From: an uncultured Butyricicoccus sp.
Lineage (GTDB): Bacteria > Bacillota > Clostridia > Oscillospirales > Butyricicoccaceae
Assembly (NCBI GenBank): GCA_944384655.1
Contig: CALWUF010000035.1
Span: 1-64,000, forward strand
Direction: 5' to 3'
Length of the DNA stretch: 64,000 nt
Positions within the stretch are counted from its first letter, which is position 1. Each line of letters starts with the position of its first letter. Below are positions 9,823 through 19,335 of the stretch, piece by piece. The position numbers and the translations under genes were made by a program. Below the pieces are notes generated by a model, which was not told the DNA's origin, did no database searches, and saw only the letters and a list, made by a program, of their open reading frames with translations.

Positions 9823-9841
9823 TCGGAAGGAGGGACAGGCT

Positions 9842-11116
9842 GTGGAAGACTGGATGGAAGAAATGGAACCGGAACGGGCGGTGCTCGTCGGTCTTCACGC
9901 GTCAGTATTTACGGCGGAAGAAGATGCGACCTGGGAGACGCTGGATGAATTGGAGGCGCTGCTGGAGACAGCGGGCGGCGAATGTGTCGCCAAAATGCTC
10001 CAGACCAGGAATGCGCCGGAAGCACGTACATTTATCGGTGAGGGAAAGCTGCAGGAATTGATTGCACTGGCCAGAGACAATGATGCGACCCTGATTGTAT
10101 TTGACAACGAATTGTCACCGTCTCAGATGCGCGTGCTGGAAGAGGCAACGGGAAGACCGGTACTCGACCGCAGTGCATTGATTTTGGATATTTTCGCCCA
10201 GCGCGCGCGCACCGGTGAAGGCAAACTTCAGGTTGAACTGGCACAGTATCAATATATTTTGCCGCGCCTTTCCGGTCTGGGAAAAACGATGTCCCGCCTG
10301 GGCGGCGGCATCGGCACACGTGGTCCAGGTGAAACCAAGCTGGAGAGTGACCGCCGGCATATTCGCCGCCGCATTGACCGATTGCGCCGCGATTTGGAAG
10401 ATGTGCGCCGCGTGCGCGCCGTACAGCGCCGTCAGCGCAAGAAAGCGGAAGTACCGTTGGTTGCCATTGTAGGTTATACCAATGCCGGCAAATCAACGCT
10501 GCTCAACACGTTGACCGATGCAGGCATTGCCGCCAATGACCGTCTGTTTGATACGCTTGATCCGACTACGCGTAAATTGCGCATTTCGGAAACGCAGGAG
10601 ATCCTGTTGTCAGATACCGTTGGATTTATTCGGAAACTGCCGCATCATCTGGTGTCTGCATTCAAAGCAACATTGGAAGAGGTCGCCTATGCAGATCTGT
10701 TGCTGCATGTTGTGGATATTTCACGCGAAGACTGGCGTGAACAGGCGGAGACGGTAGATAAAGTCATTACACAATTGGGCGCACAGCAAATTCCGCAGAT
10801 CCTTGTGTGTAATAAAGCGGATTTATGTGAAAATCCGGATCTGATCCCGGCTGGCGAGGACATTGTAGCGATTTCAGCCAAGCATGGACGCGGCATGGAT
10901 CAATTGTTGGCGGCGGTTGAAAAGGCGCTTGGACGCGGGAAACATCGCATGACCATCTGCATCCCATATGCTGACGGCTATTTGCTGGACGTCATTCACA
11001 AAGAAGCGGCGGTATTTTCAACGGACTACACAGGCGAAGGTACATTGCTTGACATTGAATGCGATGACAAGTTATACGGTCAGCTTCATGAATACGAGGT
11101 CTCAGCAAATGAGTGA
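9842..11116 (+). CDS. hflX: GTPase HflX
   Basis: A 424-residue ribosome-associated GTPase that splits stalled ribosomes. The N-terminal HflX domain includes the glycine-rich RLGGGIGTRGPGETKLE (residues about 155-171), then a basic coiled coil rich in Arg, then the G domain with G1 GYTNAGKST at residues 211-219, G3 DTVGF, and G4 NKAD. The start is GTG at 9842 after AGGAGG. The stop overlaps the following start by 8 bp. Confidence 0.96.
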   Translation: MEDWMEEMEPERAVLVGLHASVFTAEEDATWETLDELEALLETAGGECVAKMLQTRNAPEARTFIGEGKLQELIALARDNDATLIVFDNELSPSQMRVLEEATGRPVLDRSALILDIFAQRARTGEGKLQVELAQYQYILPRLSGLGKTMSRLGGGIGTRGPGETKLESDRRHIRRRIDRLRRDLEDVRRVRAVQRRQRKKAEVPLVAIVGYTNAGKSTLLNTLTDAGIAANDRLFDTLDPTTRKLRISETQEILLSDTVGFIRKLPHHLVSAFKATLEEVAYADLLLHVVDISREDWREQAETVDKVITQLGAQQIPQILVCNKADLCENPDLIPAGEDIVAISAKHGRGMDQLLAAVEKALGRGKHRMTICIPYADGYLLDVIHKEAAVFSTDYTGEGTLLDIECDDKLYGQLHEYEVSANE

Positions 11117-11741
11117 CAGCTATTTGGTTCCCGCAGCGTATGGCCAGGGATTGTATGAAGACCGGCGTTCCAAATTCATCGGGGAAATTTTCCCGGTGGA
11201 AACGCCGGAAGAGGCCATTCAGAAAATCAGCGAAGTCAAAGCGAAGTATCGTGATGCGCGGCATCACTGCTATGCGTATATCATTCGAGAGGGCAATTAT
11301 ATGCGCTATTCAGATGACGGTGAGCCACAGGGCACGGCAGGTATGCCCATTCTCGATATTCTGCGGCGTGCAGAGATCACCAATGTCTGCTGCGTTGTCA
11401 CACGCTATTTCGGCGGCATACTGCTCGGCACAGGCGGATTGGTCCGCGCGTATACCAAAAGCGCACAGCTCGCATTGGAGACCGCAGGCATCAATCAGAT
11501 GAGCCGCTATTCGGTCGCACTGATTACCTGTCCCTATTCATTGCTCGGTGTTGTGCAAACGATTTTGCCGGAACATGGCTGCCTGGCAGAAGAAATCGAC
11601 TATGCGGCGGACGTCACATTGACTGTCACACTGCCGGAAGGCGGCGAACAAGCACTTGGGGCGGCGCTGCGCGATGCGACCAGTGCGGCGGTTGACGTCG
11701 AAGTGATGGAGAGCCGGTTTATGGGACGGCGCATCCGCTGA
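11109..11741 (+). CDS. YigZ/IMPACT family protein (UPF0029 + DUF1949)
   Basis: A 210-residue protein. The N-terminal IMPACT (UPF0029) domain has SDDGEPQGTAGMPIL and the CVVTRYFGGILLGTGGLVRAY signature (longer motif at about residues 95-115); the C-terminal DUF1949 part starts near residue 140. The start at 11109 overlaps the hflX stop (ATGAGTGA), which supports coupled translation. Bacterial members are linked to translation factors, but no exact reaction is assigned. Confidence 0.9.
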   Translation: MSDSYLVPAAYGQGLYEDRRSKFIGEIFPVETPEEAIQKISEVKAKYRDARHHCYAYIIREGNYMRYSDDGEPQGTAGMPILDILRRAEITNVCCVVTRYFGGILLGTGGLVRAYTKSAQLALETAGINQMSRYSVALITCPYSLLGVVQTILPEHGCLAEEIDYAADVTLTVTLPEGGEQALGAALRDATSAAVDVEVMESRFMGRRIR

Positions 11742-11877
11742 TAAAACCGCGCATATCGACATACATAAAATTTTTAGAAAAATTTTTGAAAAAAAAGAGG
11801 AGTTTGCGGGAGCTGTGCGGTATTAAATTTATGTACGGGATTTTTCGCAGACGGAGCAACGGGAAGGGGGCGCACGG

Positions 11878-12879
11878 ATGCGTGAAGATCAGGAACAGAT
11901 GGAGCGGCAGATATTATCGGACTGGGCGACGTTTTCAGACGAAAGCCGTGGCAGGGAACATCAAATTGAACCGTGTCCGCGCCGCACCTGTTTTCAGCGC
12001 GACCGCGACCGCATTGTGCATTGCAAGGCGTTCCGTCGGTTGGGATATAAGACGCAGGTCTTTATTTCCCCGGAGGGAGATCATTACCGTGACCGGCTGA
12101 CACATACGTTGGAGGTTGCGCAGATTGCACGGACGATTGCCCGCAGCCTGCGGCTGAATGAAGATTTGACGGAAGCAGTGGCGCTGGGGCATGACCTGGG
12201 TCATACGCCATTCGGACATGCCGGGGAGCGCACGCTCAACCGCCTGTGCGGCGATATCGGCGGATTTCGACACAATGAACAGAGCTTGCGCGTGGTCGAT
12301 TGCCTGGAGCGCGACGGCGACGGCTTGAATCTGACATATGAGGTGCGCAATGGAATCGTCTGCCATACCGGCACGCAGCATGCGGAGACGCCGGAAGGTC
12401 GTATTGTACATTTTGCAGACCGCATTGCTTATATCAATCATGATATTGATGACGCTGTGCGCGCCGGATTGATTGTGCCGGCAGATCTGCCGCAGGAAGC
12501 GGTGCGTGTGCTCGGCGCAACACATGGCGACCGGATTGATACGATGGTCGCGGATATGGTACAGTATGGTGAAATGGAGCATGACATCGGTATGTCTGCT
12601 GAGATACATGATGCGATGATGGAACTGCGGGCGTATTTGTTCCGTGCGGTATATGCTGCACAGGCGCGGGAACAGGCGCACAAGGTGGACGACCTGTTGC
12701 GCGCGCTGTATGTGTATTTTATCCGGCATACCGACGAACTGCCTGAGTTTTACAAAAAACATATGAGCCGTGACGGGGACCGGCGTGTTGTCTGTGATTA
12801 TATCGCAGGGATGACCGACCGGTTTGCCGTTGCCAAATATACGGAATTGTTTATTCCAAGGAGTTGGAACATCAAGTGA
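11878..12879 (+). CDS. dgt: dGTP triphosphohydrolase-like HD protein
   Basis: A 333-residue HD-domain phosphohydrolase of the dNTPase family, which removes triphosphate from deoxynucleotides. Metal ligands are visible as His76 (RLTHTLEVAQIAR) and the His105-Asp106 pair in GHDLGHTPFGHAGE, with a later Asp in FADRIAYINHDIDD. At 333 residues it is the short Firmicutes form. The start at 11878 follows GGGAAGGGGG. It lies 27 bp before dnaG and is probably in one operon with dnaG and rpoD. Confidence 0.92.
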   Translation: MREDQEQMERQILSDWATFSDESRGREHQIEPCPRRTCFQRDRDRIVHCKAFRRLGYKTQVFISPEGDHYRDRLTHTLEVAQIARTIARSLRLNEDLTEAVALGHDLGHTPFGHAGERTLNRLCGDIGGFRHNEQSLRVVDCLERDGDGLNLTYEVRNGIVCHTGTQHAETPEGRIVHFADRIAYINHDIDDAVRAGLIVPADLPQEAVRVLGATHGDRIDTMVADMVQYGEMEHDIGMSAEIHDAMMELRAYLFRAVYAAQAREQAHKVDDLLRALYVYFIRHTDELPEFYKKHMSRDGDRRVVCDYIAGMTDRFAVAKYTELFIPRSWNIK

Positions 12880-12906
12880 TTCGCGCATGGGAGAAGGGAA
12901 ACGCAC

Positions 12907-14676
12907 ATGCCAATTGATGATCGATTTATCGACGAACTGACCGCACGGTGTGACATTGTCGATATTGTTTCCCGTTATGTGACGCTCAAAAAAAGCGGCA
13001 ATAATTATTTTGGGCTGTGCCCTTTTCACAATGAAAAGACCGCATCGTTTTCCGTTGCGCCTGACAAACAAATTTTTTATTGCTTTGGCTGTGGCGCAGG
13101 CGGTGGACCGATCCGGTTTATCATGGACATCGAAGGGCTGGAATTTTCAGATGCAGTCCGTTTTTTGGCAAAACAATACAACATGGAAGTGCCGGAGACC
13201 GGAGGCAATCCCAGACGGCAACAGGAGCGCAAGCGTGTGTTGGCAGCGCTCAAGGATGCGGCACGATTTTTCTATGCACAATTGCACAGCCCGTCCGGGG
13301 CACAGGCGCTGCAGTATTTTCGACAGCGGCGATTGACCAAACGCACGATGGGCAACTTCGGACTTGGTTATGCACCGGATTCGTTTCATGCACTGCTCGA
13401 TGCGATGACTGCAAAGGGCTATACCAAAGACGAATTGCAGGCGGCGGGGCTGATTGCATGCAGTCAGAAGGGTACATATTACGATCAATTCCGAAACCGT
13501 GTCATGTTCCCGATTATTGATGTGCGCGGCGATGTCATCGGTTTTGGCGGGCGTGTCATGGATGACAGCAAGCCGAAATACCTCAATTCCACGGAAACCA
13601 TGGTGTTTAATAAACGGCGCAACCTGTTTGCGATGAATTTGGCCAAAAAGACAAAAAGTGAGTATTTTCTGTTGGCAGAGGGGTATATGGACGTCATCGC
13701 GTTGCATCAGGCGGGATTTGACAGTGCGGTGGCATCGCTCGGCACAGCGTTGACCGACGAACAGGCGCGTTTGCTCACACGATATACCAAAACGGTTATC
13801 ATCTGTTATGATGCGGACACAGCCGGACAAACGGCTGCCCAACGTGCCATTGATATTTTGAAAAAAGCCGGACTGCGTGTTAAGATCCTGCGCATTCCGG
13901 GCGCGAAAGATCCGGATGAATTCATACAGACCAAAGGGGCGGAGGCATTCCGCAAGCTCATCGAGCGCTCGGATAACGACGTCCGGTATCGCATTGCGTC
14001 CGCACGGGAAAAATATGACTTCACAGAGGATGACCAACGCATTCTATTTCTGCGTGAAGCCGCCGGGATTATCGCGGCGTTAGACAATCCGGTGGAACGC
14101 GATGTGTATACCGCCTCGACGGCAAAACTTGCAGGGGTGACGCAGACCGCATTTCAGCAGGAGGTCAAAAACGCACAGACCCGGATTCAATATCGACAAA
14201 AACGACAATATCATCGGCAAGTGCGCGCACCCGCACAGGCGATACAACCAAAAGAGAGCAGCATTCATTATGACAATGTCCGATCTGCCCGCGCAGAAGA
14301 AGGATTGTTATCCCTGCTGTTCTCAGATGCTGCACTTTTATCAGATATGCGTGAAAAAGTTCAGCCGGAGGATTTTTCTTCCCCTGTGCTGGGCAAAATT
14401 TATGAACACGCCATTGCGCTGTTTGACAGTGGACGCAGCATAACCGTTTCGGCATTGGAGTCTGTGCTCCAGCCGGAAGAAATCCAATTGCTGGTAACTG
14501 CACTGCGGGTACAAATCCCTGCAGATAGACGGAACAGGGCAATGGAAGATTATATTGATATTATCGCGGAGCAAAAAGCTGCGCGTGATATACCCGGACA
14601 GGACAGCGAAGATCCGTTGTTGCGCAAGGCATACATCCAACGGAAAAATAAGCGGTTCGACGGGACAGAGGGGTAA
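12907..14676 (+). CDS. dnaG: DNA primase
   Basis: A 589-residue primase that makes RNA primers at the replication fork. The zinc-binding CHC2 domain has Cys38, His41, Cys59 and Cys62. The TOPRIM core is visible with LAEGYMDVIALHQAG and CYDADTAGQTA. The C-terminal helicase-binding part follows a Gln/Arg-rich linker near residue 430. The start follows GAGAAGGG. The order dgt-dnaG-rpoD is a common Firmicutes macromolecular-synthesis arrangement. Confidence 0.97.
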   Translation: MPIDDRFIDELTARCDIVDIVSRYVTLKKSGNNYFGLCPFHNEKTASFSVAPDKQIFYCFGCGAGGGPIRFIMDIEGLEFSDAVRFLAKQYNMEVPETGGNPRRQQERKRVLAALKDAARFFYAQLHSPSGAQALQYFRQRRLTKRTMGNFGLGYAPDSFHALLDAMTAKGYTKDELQAAGLIACSQKGTYYDQFRNRVMFPIIDVRGDVIGFGGRVMDDSKPKYLNSTETMVFNKRRNLFAMNLAKKTKSEYFLLAEGYMDVIALHQAGFDSAVASLGTALTDEQARLLTRYTKTVIICYDADTAGQTAAQRAIDILKKAGLRVKILRIPGAKDPDEFIQTKGAEAFRKLIERSDNDVRYRIASAREKYDFTEDDQRILFLREAAGIIAALDNPVERDVYTASTAKLAGVTQTAFQQEVKNAQTRIQYRQKRQYHRQVRAPAQAIQPKESSIHYDNVRSARAEEGLLSLLFSDAALLSDMREKVQPEDFSSPVLGKIYEHAIALFDSGRSITVSALESVLQPEEIQLLVTALRVQIPADRRNRAMEDYIDIIAEQKAARDIPGQDSEDPLLRKAYIQRKNKRFDGTEG

Positions 14677-14741
14677 GGCGTATCGGCGCCATAGATGCCC
14701 TTATTGTATTTTTCGTTACATTTTTTTTGGAGGCTTAAAGA

Positions 14742-15962
14742 ATGACACAGGACATGGACATGGATGTAAAGAAGCAGATCGTGATCAAGGATCTGTTGGC
14801 GCTGGGTAAAAAGAAAGGGAAACTCACGCTGAAGGAAATGTCCGATGCGCTGGATTCGATCAGCATGGAGTCGGATGAACTGGATAAGCTGTACGAAGAT
14901 CTGGATAAGGCTGGCGTAGAAATCAAAGGAGCTGAGGCGTTGGTCGTTCCATTGGATACAGAGGAGGAATTCTCGGAAGATGCAGTGGAGGAGGTTCCCA
15001 AGGAAGAACTGGAAGATACAGAGTCCCTGGCGGAAGGCTTTGCCATTGACGATCCCGTGCGCATGTACCTCAAGGAAATTGGCAAGGTGGATCTGTTGAC
15101 GCCGGAAGAAGAAGTTCTGTTGGCGGAAAAAATGCAGGCGGGCAATGAAGCGAAAGCGCGTCTGGAAGAAATTGAGAAAACTGGCGAAAAAGTAGATGAA
15201 ACCGAGATGCAGCAGATTCGCAAGGCAATCCGTGGTGGCGAAAATGCCAAAAAACGTTTGTCAGAGGCCAATTTGCGACTGGTTGTCTCCATTGCCAAGC
15301 GTTATGTTGGCCGCGGCATGCTGTTCCTCGATTTGATTCAGGAAGGCAACCTCGGTCTGCTCAAAGCCGTTGAAAAGTTCGACTGTACCAAGGGCTTTAA
15401 ATTTTCCACGTATGCGACCTGGTGGATTCGTCAGGCGATCACACGTGCGATTGCGGATCAGGCGCGTACCATCCGTATTCCCGTGCATATGGTGGAGACC
15501 ATCAATAAGGTCATCCGTGTTTCCCGTCAGTTGTTGCAGGAGTTGGGACATGACCCGCAGCCCGAGGAAATTGCAGAGGAAATGAATATGCCGGTGGAAC
15601 GCGTGCGTGAAATCCTCAAGATTGCACAGGAGCCGGTTTCACTTGAAACGCCGATCGGTGAAGAAGAAGACAGCCATCTCGGCGATTTTATCCCGGATGA
15701 TGACGCATTGGAGCCGGCGGAGGCGGCTTCCTTTACCCTGCTCAAAGAACAGTTGGTCGAAGTGCTCAAAACACTCACCCCGCGCGAGGAAAAAGTATTG
15801 CGCCTGCGTTTTGGCATTGAAGACGGACGTACGCGCACATTGGAAGAGGTCGGCAAAGAGTTTAATGTAACCCGTGAACGCATCCGCCAGATCGAAGCGA
15901 AAGCACTGCGCAAGCTGCGTCATCCGAGCCGTTCCAAAAAGCTGAAAGATTTCCTGAACTGA
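14742..15962 (+). CDS. rpoD: primary RNA polymerase sigma factor (SigA/RpoD)
   Basis: A 406-residue housekeeping sigma factor. Region 1.1 is acidic (residues 1-100). Region 1.2 starts [11 protein letters not shown]. Region 2 has [20 protein letters not shown] and the -10 recognition segment [14 protein letters not shown]. Region 4 ends with [24 protein letters not shown] residues and [14 protein letters not shown]. The start follows TTTGGAGG. The promoters I mark in this window have near-consensus -35 and -10 boxes, as expected for this factor. Confidence 0.98.
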   Translation: MTQDMDMDVKKQIVIKDLLALGKKKGKLTLKEMSDALDSISMESDELDKLYEDLDKAGVEIKGAEALVVPLDTEEEFSEDAVEEVPKEELEDTESLAEGFAIDDPVRMYLKEIGKVDLLTPEEEVLLAEKMQAGNEAKARLEEIEKTGEKVDETEMQQIRKAIRGGENAKKRLSEANLRLVVSIAKRYVGRGMLFLDLIQEGNLGLLKAVEKFDCTKGFKFSTYATWWIRQAITRAIADQARTIRIPVHMVETINKVIRVSRQLLQELGHDPQPEEIAEEMNMPVERVREILKIAQEPVSLETPIGEEEDSHLGDFIPDDDALEPAEAASFTLLKEQLVEVLKTLTPREEKVLRLRFGIEDGRTRTLEEVGKEFNVTRERIRQIEAKALRKLRHPSRSKKLKDFLN

Positions 15963-16005
15963 TTTGGTATATCCATTCATCCCACCACGAGAGGAGAACC
16001 CCCAT

Positions 16006-16494
16006 ATGGTTCGGCGCGATAAAGACAACTATTATCTGGATATGGCGGAGGTCGCACTGGAACGCGGCACTTGTCTGCGCCGCAATTTCGGCGCGGTCAT
16101 TGTAAAAAATGACGTGATTATTTCCACCGGTTACAATGGTGCGCCCCGCGGACGTGCCAACTGCATCGATTTGAATGTCTGCATCCGTGAGCAGCGCAAC
16201 ATCCCGCGCGGCACGCATTATGAGTTCTGCCGTTCGGTGCATGCGGAGGCCAATGCGATCATTGCAGCTTCCCGTGAAGAAATGCTCGGTTCGACATTGT
16301 ATCTTGTCGGGCGCGATGCACAAACCGGAGAAATTATGCGCGATGCCAATTCCTGTCCGATGTGTAAGCGGCAGATCATCAATGCCGGCATTAGCCGCGT
16401 GGTCATCCGCCGCGATCATGACAACTATGATGTTGTGGACGTACAGGAATGGGTCGAGCATGACGAGCTGCTCGACGGTCAGTCCGGCTACTGA
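16006..16494 (+). CDS. dCMP deaminase (ComEB type)
   Basis: A 162-residue zinc-dependent deaminase that turns dCMP into dUMP for thymidylate supply. The active site is CRSVHAEANAI (zinc His and catalytic Glu) with zinc cysteines in SCPMCKRQIINAG. A further Cys pair near residues 39-46 is typical of ComEB-like members. The start at 16006 follows GAGAGGAG; the frame is open upstream without a better site. It lies 43 bp after rpoD. Confidence 0.93.
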   Translation: MVRRDKDNYYLDMAEVALERGTCLRRNFGAVIVKNDVIISTGYNGAPRGRANCIDLNVCIREQRNIPRGTHYEFCRSVHAEANAIIAASREEMLGSTLYLVGRDAQTGEIMRDANSCPMCKRQIINAGISRVVIRRDHDNYDVVDVQEWVEHDELLDGQSGY

Positions 16495-16512
16495 TACATA
16501 CAATCGTTTTTC

Positions 16513-16554
16513 AAAACAGGAATTTCATCTTATAGCGATGGGATTCCTGTTTTT
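16513..16554 (+). terminator. terminator after dCMP deaminase
   Basis: AAAACAGGAAT pairs with GATTCCTGTTTT around an 18-nt loop, followed by T residues. Confidence 0.7.
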
Positions 16555-16578
16555 GTCGCTTGTACGGTGGACACAAAA

Positions 16579-16625
16579 TGTTTACAATAGAAACTGTTGA
16601 ACTGGTAAACAGTGTGTGCTAGACT
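16579..16625 (+). promoter_or_regulatory. promoter and candidate MarR operator of the ABC exporter operon
   Basis: TTGAAC (16597-16602), a 17-bp spacer and TAGACT (16620-16625). The inverted half-sites TGTTTAC (16579-16585) and GTAAACA (16605-16611) flank and enter the promoter. This position would suit autorepression by the MarR protein encoded just downstream. Operator function is inferred. Confidence 0.5.
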
Positions 16626-16663
16626 TATATTCGTTCATCCATACGGCGGAAGGGAGGTTGCTT

Positions 16664-17164
16664 ATGAACCCACGGGATGAAGAGCGGGAGAATCAGCTTT
16701 TGATGGAATATTTTTACATGGTAAAAGCGTTCCAACGGCTGAATTGGGATAGCCTGTTGAAGGGTGTTTCTGTGAGAGAAGTGCAGTTGCTCAAAACAAT
16801 TGAACAGTTCCATTGTACACATCCGGATATTCCAGGGGTATATGTCAACGATTTGGCGGAAAGATTGGGAATTACCAAATCCGGTGTTTCCAAACTGCTG
16901 CGGTATTTGGAAGCGCGCGGTCAAATTGAACGGCGTGTCGATCCGGACAACCGCCGCAATACGTTTGTCTGTCTGACGGAAGAGGGGTTTGCCATGTGCA
17001 AGCGCCAACGGAAAAATTATGGTGCGTTTTTGATGCGTGTTGTCGATGCGCTGGGAGAAGCGCGATATCTTGAAATTCTTGCCGGGATGCGCGAGATGAC
17101 GCAATGCATGGCGCATGAACTCGAACAGGCAAATGAAAGTAAAAAACCAGGGGAGGAAACCTGA
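16664..17164 (+). CDS. MarR family transcriptional regulator
   Basis: A 166-residue winged-helix regulator. The DNA-binding helix region is visible as VNDLAERLGITKSGVSKLLRYLEARG, followed by the wing RRVDPDNRRNTFVCLTEEG. The start at 16664 follows GGAAGGGAGG. The stop TGA and the next gene's ATG overlap by one base, so it is coupled to the ABC exporter genes and most likely controls them. Confidence 0.88.
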   Translation: MNPRDEERENQLLMEYFYMVKAFQRLNWDSLLKGVSVREVQLLKTIEQFHCTHPDIPGVYVNDLAERLGITKSGVSKLLRYLEARGQIERRVDPDNRRNTFVCLTEEGFAMCKRQRKNYGAFLMRVVDALGEARYLEILAGMREMTQCMAHELEQANESKKPGEET

Positions 17165-19335
17165 TGCGAGCGATATTTGGCTATTTAAAAGGCTCATGGC
17201 GGGCGGTATGCGTGATTTTTGCGCTGCTCATTGTGCAGGCATATTGTGACCTGACGCTGCCCACATATATGAGCAATATTGTTGACGTTGGTATCCAACA
17301 GAATGGCATTGAAACTGCTGTTCCCGAACAGATACGGGCGCAATCCCTGTCCGATCTCGAACTGTTTATGACGGACGAAGAAATTGAACTGGTAAAAACC
17401 AGCTATTGGGAAGGCGACGACGGCATTTGGACACGCAAGACCTATCTGGATGACCAACAAATGGATGCATTGACCGATGCGTTTTCCATTCCGATGGCGT
17501 TGATTTATCAAATGGATGCGTATGACGGCGAGAGATCGGGTATGTACAGCCTGGATGAACTGCGCCAGGCGGTGGACATGGGCGTGGTCAGCAAAGATCA
17601 ACTGATGGACATCCGTGAACAGGCGATGGATCAGATGGGTGATATGCCGGACAGCATGATACAGCAAGTCGCAATCCAGTATATTCAGAATGAATATGAG
17701 GCGATGGGCATTGATATGGGTCAATTCCGCAATCAGTATCTGTGGAATACCGGTGGGAAGATGCTCGGTCTCGCTGCACTCAGTATTTGTGCAGCCATTG
17801 TGGTCAGTTTGTTGGCAAGCCGTATCGGTGCGAGTATTGGGCTTGATCTGCGAAATGGCGTATTTGGCAGGGTGTTGAAATTCTCCAATGCGGAGATGAA
17901 TCAGTTTTCTACGGCATCGCTCATTACACGGTGTACCAATGATATCCAGCAGGTGCAGATGGTCATTGTCATGTTGCTGCGTATGGTGCTGTATGCGCCG
18001 ATTTGTGCGGCTGGAGGCATTCTGAAGGTCGTATATACCAAAACCGGTATGGGATGGATTATTGTGGTTGCGGTTGCCGTTGTATTTGCTGTCATTGGTA
18101 CATTGATGGCGCTATCTCTGCCCAAATTTAAAAAGATGCAGTCGCTGGTAGATCGGCTTAACCTGATCAGCCGGGAGATTTTAACCGGCATTATGCCGAT
18201 CCGTGCATTCAGCCGGGAAAAACACGAGGAACAACGCTTTGCACAGGCCAATACGGAACTCATGCGTACTCAATTGTTTGCCAATCGTGTGATGACGTTT
18301 ATGATGCCGGCTATGATGCTCGTCATGAACGGCATAACCGTTATGATTGTCTGGTTTGGCGGCAAAGGCGTCGATATGGGCAATTTGCAGGTCGGTGATA
18401 TGATGGCATTTATCAATTATACGATGATGATTGTCATGTCATTTATGATGCTTACCATGATTTCGATTATGATGCCGCGCGCCGGTGTTGCGGCTGACCG
18501 CATCAACGAAGTATTGCATACGCAGCCCACGATTGTCGATAAGCCGGGATTGCAGGAAGAAGACGAACCGCGTGACTGGCAGGGACGCATTTGTTTTGAA
18601 GATGTTTCTTTCCGTTATCCAGGTGCAGATACAGATGCGTTGGAACACATCAGCTTTACTGCCGAACCGGGCAAAACGACAGCCATTATCGGTTCGACCG
18701 GTTGTGGAAAGACGACGTTGTTGAATTTGATTCCACGCTTATACGATGTTACAAATGGACGTGTTACATTGGATGGTGTCGATGTGCGTGATATCACACA
18801 GAAAACACTGCGCGATCAATTGGGTTATGTGCCGCAGAAAGGCATTCTGTTTTCCGGTGATATTGCATCCAATTTGAAATTTGCCAGCGGTGTATCGGAT
18901 ACTGACATGAAGCAGGCAGCGGAGATTGCACAGGCCACGGAATTTATTAAAGGCAAGGTGGATGGATATCACAGCGCCATTGCACAGGGTGGCAGCAATG
19001 TGTCCGGCGGACAGAAACAACGTCTTTCGATCGCCCGTGCGATTGCCAGACATCCGAAAGTATTCCTGTTCGACGATTCATTCTCTGCACTGGATTATAA
19101 GACAGACGCTGCATTGCGTCAGGCGCTCGCACAACATGTTGGAGATGCGACAGTCATGATTGTCGCACAGCGAATTTCTACCATTCTGCATGCCGACCAG
19201 ATCATTGTACTCAACGAGGGAAAAATCGATGGTATCGGCACACATGAGCAATTGCTGTGCACATGTAAAACATATCGTGAAATTGCAGAAAGTCAGTTGA
19301 GTGCGAAGGAGTTGGAAGGAGGCGCTGCTCAGTGA
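17164..19335 (+). CDS. ABC exporter subunit with degenerate ATP site
   Basis: A 723-residue fused transmembrane-ATPase half-transporter. A long insert (about residues 45-190) after the first helix faces outside and is Asp/Gln/Met-rich. The ATPase has Walker A GSTGCGKTT and an intact signature VSGGQKQR. Walker B reads VFLFDDS, with Asp where the catalytic Glu should be, and the switch motif is VAQRIST, with Gln for His. This is the subunit with the non-catalytic site, as in TM287 of the TM287/288 exporter. It works as a heterodimer with the next gene. Confidence 0.92.
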   Translation: MRAIFGYLKGSWRAVCVIFALLIVQAYCDLTLPTYMSNIVDVGIQQNGIETAVPEQIRAQSLSDLELFMTDEEIELVKTSYWEGDDGIWTRKTYLDDQQMDALTDAFSIPMALIYQMDAYDGERSGMYSLDELRQAVDMGVVSKDQLMDIREQAMDQMGDMPDSMIQQVAIQYIQNEYEAMGIDMGQFRNQYLWNTGGKMLGLAALSICAAIVVSLLASRIGASIGLDLRNGVFGRVLKFSNAEMNQFSTASLITRCTNDIQQVQMVIVMLLRMVLYAPICAAGGILKVVYTKTGMGWIIVVAVAVVFAVIGTLMALSLPKFKKMQSLVDRLNLISREILTGIMPIRAFSREKHEEQRFAQANTELMRTQLFANRVMTFMMPAMMLVMNGITVMIVWFGGKGVDMGNLQVGDMMAFINYTMMIVMSFMMLTMISIMMPRAGVAADRINEVLHTQPTIVDKPGLQEEDEPRDWQGRICFEDVSFRYPGADTDALEHISFTAEPGKTTAIIGSTGCGKTTLLNLIPRLYDVTNGRVTLDGVDVRDITQKTLRDQLGYVPQKGILFSGDIASNLKFASGVSDTDMKQAAEIAQATEFIKGKVDGYHSAIAQGGSNVSGGQKQRLSIARAIARHPKVFLFDDSFSALDYKTDAALRQALAQHVGDATVMIVAQRISTILHADQIIVLNEGKIDGIGTHEQLLCTCKTYREIAESQLSAKELEGGAAQ

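Noticed and set aside
11935..13071. 378-codon minus-strand frame across dgt and dnaG.
   Set aside because: Antisense to two strongly supported genes; protein shows no domain.
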